DNA from: an uncultured Treponema sp.
GTDB taxonomy: Bacteria; Spirochaetota; Spirochaetia; Treponematales; Treponemataceae
NCBI GenBank assembly: GCA_947166355.1
Contig: CAMVDX010000009.1
Span: forward strand, 1-64,000
Length of the DNA stretch: 64,000 bases
Direction: 5' to 3'
The notes beneath the pieces were generated by a model. It searched no databases and was not told the DNA's origin. It worked only from the letters and a program-made list of their open reading frames with translations. A program made the position numbers and the translations under genes. How positions within the stretch are numbered: position 1 is the first letter of the stretch; each line of letters begins with the position of its first letter. Positions 34,003-41,917 of this stretch are shown here, piece after piece.

Positions 34003-37000
34003 CTATTTTATAATCAGCCAGGTTACAAGTTCAAAGTCATTTACATTCGAAGCTTGCTTATCTTTCTTAATTAGAACTGCATTGCGACTTGTTGTAAGCT
34101 TCATTGCACTACGTTTTTTAAAGCTTGTCATAATTTCTGCTACAGCTTTTTCCAGTAAATCTGTATATTTTGACATGTCTGAACCATTGTTTGTTTCTTT
34201 GTTGAAAAGCTCACAGAGTTTGTCATAAGGAGCATTTTCACCGGAACACAAAAGTCTGTAAACTTCTAGAATAGATTTTGCACTTGTAAAGTTAAAAATC
34301 TTTGAGCCATCTTCATATATGTAAACTAAGAAATATGGATTCAGAGGATTAATCTTTTCACATTCATCATTTTCATTTTTCTGACGAAGACAGAAAATAA
34401 TTCCAGGTTTAATAAGTTTTTTGGCAGTTTCATCAATTTCTTTTTTATGTGGCTGAACAGTATTTTCTGGGGAAGGTACGATAGCATAGATTCCATCCGG
34501 AGAATTTTTAATTTTGTTTTCGTTTAATTTCAAGAAATTTGTAAGTTCAATTCTAAAATCATCAAGAGTAAAATCTGTAAGAGAAATTGAATCTACCATA
34601 TCTTCCAAATCCAGAACTTCATCTTTTAGACGTTTAAGCTGCTGGTCGCGATATTTCATATCTTCATCAATCAATTCTTTTACTTCATCAGTTTTAAGAA
34701 TATTGTCTTCGGCAGTTGCTGTAAGGTCTACCAATGCCATACGGCTTTCAACACGAGTTTTAAGATTGATGTAATCATCCAAATCTTGTGTAGGCCAGAA
34801 GTTTACAAGCTGAATGCAGTTATTTGTACTTCCCAAACGGTCAATACGACCGAATCGCTGAATAATACGTACTGGATTCCAGTGAATATCATAATTAATA
34901 AGATAGTCGCCATCCTGTAAGTTCTGTCCTTCAGAAATGCAGTCTGTTGCAATAAGAATATCAAGCTCTTTTGATTTTTCTTCTTTGCTTAGATTCAATT
35001 CATCACGATGCTTTGCTTTTGGAGCAAAGTTTGTAAGAATCATATTAAAGTCCGTTCGCCCCCAGGTTGCTGTACTTTTAGAACCGCACACAAGTCCCGT
35101 TTCAAGATTAAGTTCATCTTTTGCCCATTGATTTATTGCTTCATAAAGATATTCAGCAGTATCAGAGAAGGCTGTAAAAATTACAACTTTTTTGTTATTG
35201 CCGTTTATTGGTTTCTCAGTCTTTGCCTTTATAAGTTTTTTCAAATCTTTGAGCTTTGAGTCACGTTCAACAGAAACCTGATTTGCACTGCTGTACAAAA
35301 TCTTAAAGGCATCTTTATCACTCTTAAGGTCAGCAAGCCAACGGTCGAGTTCCAGGTCTTCAAGTTTGAATTTTAATTTCTTACCAACTTCAAGCTCTGG
35401 TTCGTTTTCCCAATCATCTAGTTCATTTTCTAGAATTTCACTATCTTCATAATTCTGCTCGACTTCAAGTGCAGATGTATTCTGCTTCTTTGCCTCTAAT
35501 TCTTTGAACACTGCTATTTTTTGTTCAATATCTGTAATCTTATCTATTGTTCGTTTAATAGAAAGCGAGAATGAATGAATTGAACTTTCCAATCTTTTCA
35601 GGTAACCGATTTTCATCATACCAATCAAAGATTTTTCACGGTCTTCCTGAATAAAGGCTTCTACTGTTGAACCAGCTTTTGCAGCATATTCTGCTTTTTT
35701 CTCTTCTTTCAAGTATGAAGATGGAGTAAAGATAGCAAGTTTATATTTTGAAATCTGTTCATCAATAGCTGCATAACTTGGAAACATATCTTCCGTATCA
35801 ATATTTGAATAAATAGGGATAGGTTTTTTACGTTCCGGGAATTTACCAACATCTGCTTCATTGTAAAATTTTGTGATATGTTTTCGAGAACGTGCAATAG
35901 TCAGTTCATCAAGAAGTTTAAAGAATGAAGAATCTAATTTTTCAAGTAATTGCTTTGTTGTTCTATCTGGATTTTTGTGAGGATCAGCCCAATATGTAAA
36001 TTGCTTTTGTGCAGTTTCAAGTGTTTGACTTATATTGGAAATACCTGTCGATTCATATAATGCAGATTGGTCACCTTCTGTAATGAGATTAATCTGATTA
36101 CGCAAATCTTTAAGGGTGTTATTTACAGGAGTAGCAGAAAGCATAAGAACTTTTGTCTTGCTTCCAGACTTAATAATTTTCTCCATGAGCCATTTTGCAC
36201 GGTTCATGTGACGTTCACCCTTATAATTTTCTTTATCCATTGGGTTACCTTTGAAGTTATGACTTTCATCAATAACTACAAGGTCATAAGCACTCCAGTT
36301 GAAAGTTGCAAAATCATGTCCATCTGCACCAGATTTTCCAGTCTCTCGCCCCATATCAGTATGATATAAAATATTATACTGGAATCGGTCTTTTGCAAGA
36401 ATGTTCAAAGTACTATTTTTGCTTGCCTGGTAAACAGTCCAGTTATCACTAAGCTTTTTAGGGCAAAGAACAAGAACGCGATAATTACGAAGTTCAAAGT
36501 ATTTGATTACAGCTAAAGCTTCAAAAGTTTTTCCAAGACCGACAGAATCTGCAATAATACAACCATTATGTTTTAACAGTTTATTAATAGCACCTTTTAC
36601 GCCATCCTTCTGGAACTCATAAAGTTTATTCCAAATAACAGTGTCTTTAAAAGCAGTTTCATCAAAAAGTTTGTTATCCTTTTGTTCTTCAAGGTAATCT
36701 TTGAAAATACTATAAAGGGTTTTGAAATATACAAGTTCTGGTTCATTTTCTTTGTAAAGAAGCTCAAGATATTTTAAGACTTCTTCTTTTACATCCTGGA
36801 CAAGACCTGTATTATCATTCCAGATAGAATCAAACCAACCTTTAAGTTCATCTTTCTGACGGTCACTATCAACAATAAGATTTAATTCAATATTATTTGC
36901 TTTATCCTTTAATCCAAGCCCACTAGTAGTAAAATTAGAACTTCCAGAAATTGCTTTTACTTCGCAGATATCCTGTATATGTCGTTCAGCATAGTACATC

Positions 37001-37359
37001 TTTCCATGGAGGAAATTTGGTTTTACGATTGATTTTACTTCAACTTTTTCTCGGATCCAATCTGCACATTTAGTTGCAATTCGTTTCTGTCCAAATTTTT
37101 CAGTTGGATTAATTACAATAGAATCATCTTCAATTTTATAATTTCTGACATCAACATTATCATTAGTAATAAAAGTTGGTTCACCAAAAAGAAACTTCAT
37201 ACTCTTGATAGAATCAAGTTGCTCATTTAAACCGTAATATGCAAAAATTGTAAAGTAAGCAGAAACTACAGAAAGTTCTGAACCTTCTTTTACAACATCT
37301 TTCAAGAACTCCCCTACGCTGCCATAATCTTTGTTATCTCTAATTAATGTATCTGCCAT
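34003..37359 (-). CDS. PLD nuclease-SNF2 helicase fusion protein, defence-associated
   Basis: 1118 residues. N-terminal phospholipase D-like nuclease half-site: HGKMYYAE (H118, K120) and GSSNFTTSG (about 139-147), the H-x-K...GSxN pattern. From about 250 a SNF2/superfamily 2 ATPase: Walker A ADSVGLGKTFEA (about 270-281), DESHNF (about 364-369), SATPVNNT, and the helicase C-terminal half with IATDCISEGQNLQ and QRFGRIDRLGS. A charged coiled-coil insertion (about 610-660) splits the two RecA lobes. It would translocate on duplex DNA and cut it. SD GGAG before the ATG is clear. The neighbouring methylase suggests a DISARM-like or related restriction system. Confidence 0.9.
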   Translation of the reverse strand: MADTLIRDNKDYGSVGEFLKDVVKEGSELSVVSAYFTIFAYYGLNEQLDSIKSMKFLFGEPTFITNDNVDVRNYKIEDDSIVINPTEKFGQKRIATKCADWIREKVEVKSIVKPNFLHGKMYYAERHIQDICEVKAISGSSNFTTSGLGLKDKANNIELNLIVDSDRQKDELKGWFDSIWNDNTGLVQDVKEEVLKYLELLYKENEPELVYFKTLYSIFKDYLEEQKDNKLFDETAFKDTVIWNKLYEFQKDGVKGAINKLLKHNGCIIADSVGLGKTFEALAVIKYFELRNYRVLVLCPKKLSDNWTVYQASKNSTLNILAKDRFQYNILYHTDMGRETGKSGADGHDFATFNWSAYDLVVIDESHNFKGNPMDKENYKGERHMNRAKWLMEKIIKSGSKTKVLMLSATPVNNTLKDLRNQINLITEGDQSALYESTGISNISQTLETAQKQFTYWADPHKNPDRTTKQLLEKLDSSFFKLLDELTIARSRKHITKFYNEADVGKFPERKKPIPIYSNIDTEDMFPSYAAIDEQISKYKLAIFTPSSYLKEEKKAEYAAKAGSTVEAFIQEDREKSLIGMMKIGYLKRLESSIHSFSLSIKRTIDKITDIEQKIAVFKELEAKKQNTSALEVEQNYEDSEILENELDDWENEPELEVGKKLKFKLEDLELDRWLADLKSDKDAFKILYSSANQVSVERDSKLKDLKKLIKAKTEKPINGNNKKVVIFTAFSDTAEYLYEAINQWAKDELNLETGLVCGSKSTATWGRTDFNMILTNFAPKAKHRDELNLSKEEKSKELDILIATDCISEGQNLQDGDYLINYDIHWNPVRIIQRFGRIDRLGSTNNCIQLVNFWPTQDLDDYINLKTRVESRMALVDLTATAEDNILKTDEVKELIDEDMKYRDQQLKRLKDEVLDLEDMVDSISLTDFTLDDFRIELTNFLKLNENKIKNSPDGIYAIVPSPENTVQPHKKEIDETAKKLIKPGIIFCLRQKNENDECEKINPLNPYFLVYIYEDGSKIFNFTSAKSILEVYRLLCSGENAPYDKLCELFNKETNNGSDMSKYTDLLEKAVAEIMTSFKKRSAMKLTTSRNAVLIKKDKQASNVNDFELVTWLIIK

Positions 37360-37370
37360 CTGTATCTCCG

Positions 37371-37601
37371 TTAGAACTTTATTTCATGAGTTGTTGTTGC
37401 TGGTGTTGTATTTGTTATTTCATGTTGAATAGAAATCTTATCCATTGCTGAACAAACATTTGCATAATCAGAATTCTCACATAGCCGGTCAACAGCAGGC
37501 CATTTTCTAATTTCTCCAGCAGTAAGAATATGTTTGTCTTTTGGACAATAGTCTTTAATATATGTTTCAATAAGTTGTGTAATTTCTTCTCTTTTGTTCA
37601 T
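37371..37601 (-). CDS. Small protein of unknown function, first gene of the defence operon
   Basis: 76 residues. Charged N-terminus MNKREEITQLIETYIKDYCPKDKHI with a possible helix-turn-helix-like arrangement (ILTAGEIRKWPAVDRLCENSDYANVCSAMDKI). I do not recognise a family. Twelve bases separate it from the helicase start, and GGAA precedes its ATG, so it opens the operon. Being the first, small, charged gene, it could be a regulator or helper of the helicase. Real coding status is supported by spacing and by the downstream genes, not by homology. Confidence 0.6.
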   Translation of the reverse strand: MNKREEITQLIETYIKDYCPKDKHILTAGEIRKWPAVDRLCENSDYANVCSAMDKISIQHEITNTTPATTTHEIKF

Positions 37602-37636
37602 TTATTAGTTCCATTTTGTGATAAAACAGTCTAATC

Positions 37637-37665
37637 ATTATAACACGAAAATATTGATTCTTCAC
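37637..37665 (-). promoter_or_regulatory. Putative promoter of the defence operon
   Basis: Read leftward, TGTTATAAT (extended -10) at 37645-37637, with a weak -35 (GTGAAG) 17 bp upstream. Expected leader is about 30 nt. Confidence 0.45.
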
Positions 37666-37881
37666 GGAAAATCACCCCACTTATATGGAAGTTTCATTTA
37701 CTCTTGTATAAATTATACTCACACACCTGTCGCAAATAATGATACAGCCTCAATTATTTATGCAATAAAAAAAGGAGAGGAACTTCCTCGCCGATTGATA
37801 ATAACATGTTTATATTTTATATTTTCAACATATCATTTATAAATATCGGGCTAATTACTATAATAGTTGCTTTTGTTTATC

Positions 37882-37909
37882 TTGACTTATTAATTTCGTC
37901 TGTTATACT
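37882..37909 (+). promoter_or_regulatory. Promoter of a possible small RNA
   Basis: TTGACT, 16 bp, TGT TATACT (extended -10) in an otherwise gene-free gap, directed rightward. The downstream 85 bp end in a terminator. Confidence 0.6.
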
Positions 37910-37915
37910 AAAACC

Positions 37916-38003
37916 ATCGACGTGAGGTGCCTTAGTTGCCCTGTCCGCTGTCTTTTTCAGCCGCGTCACTCAAGCCTTCGAATCTTTCGGAGGCTTTATT
38001 TAT
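37916..38003 (+). ncRNA. Candidate small RNA between promoter and intrinsic terminator
   Basis: Transcription expected at about 37916. The body contains a small hairpin GCTG-tcttttt-CAGC (37947-37962) and closes with a 10 bp stem, AAGCCTTCGA / TCGGAGGCTT, with a 5-nt loop followed by a T-rich tail. No reading frame with a ribosome binding site is present, and it does not match any RNA family I know (not SRP, 6S, tmRNA or a riboswitch I recognise). The flanking genes both read leftward, so it is an independent unit. Rest of the 37602-38171 gap: nothing else apart from short repeats at the right end. Confidence 0.45.
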
Positions 38004-38101
38004 TATAAAATCAGTTCTAGGTGCTTTCAGACTTTTTTTCTCTTCACTTCGAATTTTTACACCAATGATTTTTGATTCCTAATAAAACTAGAGTTAAAAA
38101 A

Positions 38102-38171
38102 AGATTCCCCGGTCAAGCCGGGGAATGACATTTGTATTATGGATTGTTTCGCCTTTCGGCTCGCAATGACG
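38102..38171. repeat. CCGG hairpin plus half family B repeat
   Basis: ATTCCCCGGtcaagCCGGGGAATGACA (38103-38129), then GGATTGTTTCGCC...CTCGCAATGACG (38141-38171). They lie just after the nfnB stop codon and may act as its terminator. Confidence 0.75.
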
Positions 38172-39647
38172 TTATTTTGCCAGATACTCGTTAATTCCCG
38201 CAGCAGCCTTACGGCCTTCACCCATAGCGAGGATTACTGTAGCGGCACCGAGAACGATGTCTCCACCGGCCCAGACCTTTGCATGGTGGGTAGCCTGCTT
38301 TTCGTCTACGAGGATGTGACCGCGCTTGTCGGCATCGAGGCCCGGGGTTGTGCTTACGAGAAGTGGATTTGAACCGTTTCCGAGGGCAACAATCATTGCG
38401 TCACAAGGAACGTCGTGCTCTGAGCCTGGGATAGGCACTGGAGAGCGGCGGCCAGATTCGTCTGGTTCACCGAGTTCATAGCTGAGACAGCGTACACCAA
38501 CAACCTTGCCTTCTTCGTTACCGAGTACTTCTACAGGGTTTTCGAGGAAGCGGAAGTTTACGCCTTCTTCTTCTGCGTGACCAATCTCTTCGAGACGGGC
38601 TGGCATTTCGTTTCTTGTACGGCGGTAAACTACATCAACAGTTTCTGCTCCAAGGCGGAAGGCCATGCGGGCAGCATCCATTGCAACGTTTCCGGCACCA
38701 CAAACAACTACGTGCTTTGCTTCGTAGATTGGAGTTGCAGCATGATCCTTATCGTAACCCTTCATGAGGTTTGCACGGGTAAGATATTCGTTTGCAGAGA
38801 AGACACCAATCAGGTTTTCTCCAGGAATGTTCAAGAACTTTGGAAGACCTGCACCAGTTCCAACGAAAGCGGCATCAAAGCCCTTTTCTTCAAGAAGCTG
38901 ATCCAGAGTATCTGTACGGCCAACAAGGAAGTTTGTTTCAAACTTTACGCCGATTTTCTTAAGATTTTCAATTTCATCCTGAACGATTTTCTTTGGAAGA
39001 CGGAATTCAGGAATACCGTACATCATTACACCACCACACTTGTGGAAGGCTTCGAATACAGTAACTTCGTGACCGGCACGTGCACAGTCTGCAGCAACTG
39101 TAAGACCTGCAGGACCGGAACCGATAACTGCAACCTTCTTTCCTGTAGCCGGAGCAACCTCTGGCATTGTTACCTGATTGTTTTCGCGCTCCCAGTCTGC
39201 AACAAAGCGTTCCAGGCGGCCGATAGAAACAGCCTTCTCAGGGTTCTTCCAAACCTTACCAACAGTACATTTACCCTGGCACTGCTTTTCCTGAGGACAA
39301 ACACGTCCACAGATTGCAGGCAGAAGTGAAGTTCTTTTGATGATATCAACAGATGCCTTGAAGTTTCCGGCAGCAATTTCTTTAATAAAGCCCGGAATAT
39401 CAATGTTTACAGGGCAGCCTTCCATACAGAAAGGTTTAGCACACTGAAGACAGCGGTTAGCTTCTACAATAGCCTGTTCCTTGCTGAAGCCAAGGGCAAC
39501 CTCGTCCATCTGGCGGGCACGAACCTTTGGGTCGCGGGCAGGCATTTCCATCTGAGGAATGGCATTGCGGTCTTTAGCAGTGAGCTTACCGTTAGCCTTA
39601 ATCAAATCATTAATTTTATTAAGTTCTTCTGTTACATTAATTGCCAT
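38172..39647 (-). CDS. nfnB: NADPH-type glutamate synthase small subunit-like / NfnB (SudA-like) flavoprotein
   Basis: 491 residues from the ATG at 39647 (AGGAG upstream). N-terminal Fe-S Cys clusters: CLQCAKPFCMEGCP and CGRVCPQEKQCQGKC (about 66-130). Two nucleotide-binding folds follow: VAVIGSGPAGLTVAADCARAGHEVTVFE (about 172-200, FAD) and VVVCGAGNVAMDAARMAFRLGA (about 315-337, NAD(P)H). This is the shape of GltD, SudA and NfnB. Because it lies 10 bp after an electron-transfer subunit of the dihydroorotate-dehydrogenase type, and no large glutamate synthase gene is near, I favour NfnB, which bifurcates electrons between NADPH, NADH and ferredoxin. Confidence 0.85.
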   Translation of the reverse strand: MAINVTEELNKINDLIKANGKLTAKDRNAIPQMEMPARDPKVRARQMDEVALGFSKEQAIVEANRCLQCAKPFCMEGCPVNIDIPGFIKEIAAGNFKASVDIIKRTSLLPAICGRVCPQEKQCQGKCTVGKVWKNPEKAVSIGRLERFVADWERENNQVTMPEVAPATGKKVAVIGSGPAGLTVAADCARAGHEVTVFEAFHKCGGVMMYGIPEFRLPKKIVQDEIENLKKIGVKFETNFLVGRTDTLDQLLEEKGFDAAFVGTGAGLPKFLNIPGENLIGVFSANEYLTRANLMKGYDKDHAATPIYEAKHVVVCGAGNVAMDAARMAFRLGAETVDVVYRRTRNEMPARLEEIGHAEEEGVNFRFLENPVEVLGNEEGKVVGVRCLSYELGEPDESGRRSPVPIPGSEHDVPCDAMIVALGNGSNPLLVSTTPGLDADKRGHILVDEKQATHHAKVWAGGDIVLGAATVILAMGEGRKAAAGINEYLAK

Positions 39648-39657
39648 TTTTCTGCTC

Positions 39658-40503
39658 CTACTTTTCGATACCAAGGCCAATCTTGCACTTGTGGAAATCT
39701 TCCTGCTCGCGTGGCTTGAAAGACTTCATACGCATCATCATGTTGTCCCAGTCTACAATGTGAGCATCGAACTCCGGACCGTCTACACAAACGAACTTTG
39801 TTTCTCCACCAACAGATACACGACAGCCACCGCACATTCCGGTTCCGTCAATCATAATTGTGTTCAAAGAAACTGTTGTCTTAATGCCGTATTCCTTAGT
39901 TGTAGCGGCACAGAACTTCATCATAATTGGAGGTCCAATTGCGATAACTTCAGCAGGTGGGCACTGGCTTTCACACATTTCCTTTACAGGAACAGTTGAT
40001 ACACCCTGGCGGCCGGCAGAACCATCATCTGTCATAATGATAACTTCGTCTGCAAGAGCCTTCATTTCATCAACATAAATAAGAAGATCTTTATTACGTG
40101 CACAGATAACCATGATTACCTTGTTACCGATAGCCTTGTGAGCCTGAACGATTGGGTAACATGGAGCAACACCAAAACCACCACCAACAACAAGTACAGG
40201 GCGGTCATATTTTTCGATTTTAGAAGGATTTCCAAGAGGACCGAGCACAGCAGGAAGTTCTTCACCAGCCTCTTTCAAAGAAAGTTTCAAAGTAGATGCA
40301 CCAACAGCCTGGAAAACGAGAGCAATCCAGCCCTCCTCGGCATTTGCATCAGCAATTGTAAGCGGAATGCGCTCACCAAAGTCCAGATCAACCTGAACGA
40401 TAACAAACTGTCCTGCCTTGCGGTTGCGTGCAATTTCAGGAGCAGTAACCTTCATATAAAATACACCGGCAGAAAGCTGTTTTTTTTCAATAATTTTAAA
40501 CAT
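39658..40503 (-). CDS. nfnA: NfnA/SudB-like FAD/[2Fe-2S]-binding electron-transfer subunit
   Basis: 281 residues. Ferredoxin-NADP reductase fold like PyrK: FAD region around RIPLTIADANAEEGWIALVFQ (about 45-66), NAD-binding VLVVGGGFGVAPCYPI (about 101-116), and a C-terminal [2Fe-2S] site MCGGC...KFVCVDGPEF (about 221-243). AGAGGA lies 8 nt before the ATG at 40503. It pairs with the next gene as the small subunit of the NADH-dependent ferredoxin:NADP+ oxidoreductase, an electron-bifurcating enzyme of anaerobes. The alternative is the related sulfide dehydrogenase pair SudBA; the sequence cannot separate the two. Confidence 0.85.
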   Translation of the reverse strand: MFKIIEKKQLSAGVFYMKVTAPEIARNRKAGQFVIVQVDLDFGERIPLTIADANAEEGWIALVFQAVGASTLKLSLKEAGEELPAVLGPLGNPSKIEKYDRPVLVVGGGFGVAPCYPIVQAHKAIGNKVIMVICARNKDLLIYVDEMKALADEVIIMTDDGSAGRQGVSTVPVKEMCESQCPPAEVIAIGPPIMMKFCAATTKEYGIKTTVSLNTIMIDGTGMCGGCRVSVGGETKFVCVDGPEFDAHIVDWDNMMMRMKSFKPREQEDFHKCKIGLGIEK

Positions 40504-40595
40504 CTTCAGTCCTCTTAAATAAATATAAGTAAATTATTTTATAATATGAAGGGATTTCAGTCAATGTATGTAGATTACAGATGTGGATTATGGAT

Positions 40596-40666
40596 TACGG
40601 CTTGATACTTCACCATCAAGCCGTAAAACGCAGGAAAAAACAAATCCCCTGGACAAGCCAGGGGAT
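40596..40666 (-). terminator. Two hairpins downstream of the outer-membrane protein gene
   Basis: TACGGCTTGAT-acttcacc-ATCAAGCCGTA (40596-40625, exact 11 bp stem), then ATCCCCTGG-acaag-CCAGGGGAT (40644-40666). The first follows a T-poor context; they lie between the outer-membrane protein gene (40698-41906) and nfnA. Confidence 0.5.
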
Positions 40667-40697
40667 AACAATACTCTGCAAGTAATGTCAGAAAGTT

Positions 40698-41906
40698 TTA
40701 GAATCCCATAGTTATGTAAGCATATGCGCCTACACCTGCAACTTCGAAACTCTTCTTAAATGTAGCAGACTGTGAAGAAACACCTATATCCAGCTGAAGA
40801 ACGCGAACGTTTAAGGTTGTTCCGATTTGATGTATAAAGAGCTGATCTCTATATTCTGTTGAAAGACCTACTTTAACTATGTTCAGTAAATTCAAGCCTA
40901 TTCCAAGGTAGTATTCCGGATACGCAAAAGCACCATCACAGAAAGGTCTCTGTATTCCAAGTCCTAATCCAGCTCGTGCCGTAAACAGAGTTCCTAAAAG
41001 ATTCTTGTTTGCATATACACCAATCTTCAAAGGTCTATTCAAAGCAAGGAACGAGTCTTCATTTGTAACAGTCGGCTCCTTAGTTTTCTTTTCGGAATTC
41101 TCAAAATCCATAATATTCATTTTGTATGATGTTCCGCCAGAAACAGAGGCCTTATTATATAAACGACCTGGAATTAATGGAAAACGACAAACAGCATCCA
41201 AAGCAAATGAATCTGACCATTGATAGGTAACTGTTCCACCAACATCAAAACCGCAGCCACTGATTAAAGAGCCTTTCAATGAATCTGTATCAACGCCAAT
41301 ATTTCCATCTACACTCTTCAGACTATATACTGAATAGATATCCATATTAACATTCATATTTACATCAAGAAGTCCATCGCTGGTATTAAGAACGGTTATG
41401 TTGCCGCCACTGTTCTGAATAGAAAGAAGTGGTATAAACATTGCAGGCTTTGCAAGGAATTTCAATTTACCAAGACTAAAGCCTACCTTAGCTTCTGTAT
41501 AATAAAAAATATCTGTAGAGTTTTTGAAGTTGATGTCCAATGTTTGACCTATTGAATTTCCTTTTCCCAGAAAATCAAATAAATCTTTTCCAATCTCAAA
41601 CTTTTCATAAATATCCATTCCAGTAGAAAGACCAAGCTGAATATTCAAAACATTAAGATTCAACTCTATCAGAGGATTTACATCTGCACGAATACCAAAT
41701 CCTTTTTCTGGACATTCATCTGAAATCTTTCTTAAATCAATCACCAGATCACGCTGAAAAAAGTCATTGCAAGAAAAAAGATTATTAGAAAAATCTACAC
41801 TTACACCTGTCTTCATCTCAAAAAAGCGTTTTTCAAAAAAGCCCTTTGCAAAAGAGGTTGCACACAAAACTGATAACGCAAAAATACTAACTACTAATTT
41901 TTTCAT
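40698..41906 (-). CDS. Outer-membrane beta-barrel-type protein, unknown function
   Basis: 402 residues. Signal peptide MKKLVVSIFALSVLCATSFA (cleaves near residue 20). The mature protein has many alternating hydrophobic-polar strands with aromatic ends, and the last residues are AYAYITMGF, a C-terminal Phe typical of outer-membrane barrels. I do not recognise a named family. It follows the predicted lipoprotein at 41918-43321 with 11 bp between them, so a barrel with a lipoprotein partner is likely. It may be one of the spirochaete-specific porin-like or transport complexes; this is inference. The lipoprotein-barrel arrangement resembles assembly or transport pairs. Confidence 0.65.
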   Translation of the reverse strand: MKKLVVSIFALSVLCATSFAKGFFEKRFFEMKTGVSVDFSNNLFSCNDFFQRDLVIDLRKISDECPEKGFGIRADVNPLIELNLNVLNIQLGLSTGMDIYEKFEIGKDLFDFLGKGNSIGQTLDINFKNSTDIFYYTEAKVGFSLGKLKFLAKPAMFIPLLSIQNSGGNITVLNTSDGLLDVNMNVNMDIYSVYSLKSVDGNIGVDTDSLKGSLISGCGFDVGGTVTYQWSDSFALDAVCRFPLIPGRLYNKASVSGGTSYKMNIMDFENSEKKTKEPTVTNEDSFLALNRPLKIGVYANKNLLGTLFTARAGLGLGIQRPFCDGAFAYPEYYLGIGLNLLNIVKVGLSTEYRDQLFIHQIGTTLNVRVLQLDIGVSSQSATFKKSFEVAGVGAYAYITMGF

Positions 41907-41917
41907 GTTCTACCTCC

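Noticed and set aside
37618..37842. Possible 74-residue rightward gene upstream of the defence operon
   Set aside because: No ribosome binding site or family match, and it overlaps the predicted leftward promoter.
37916..38003. SRP, 6S or tmRNA gene
   Set aside because: The conserved sequences of these RNAs (for example the SRP GGAAGGAAGCAGCC-type loop) are absent, so it is kept only as an unnamed candidate.
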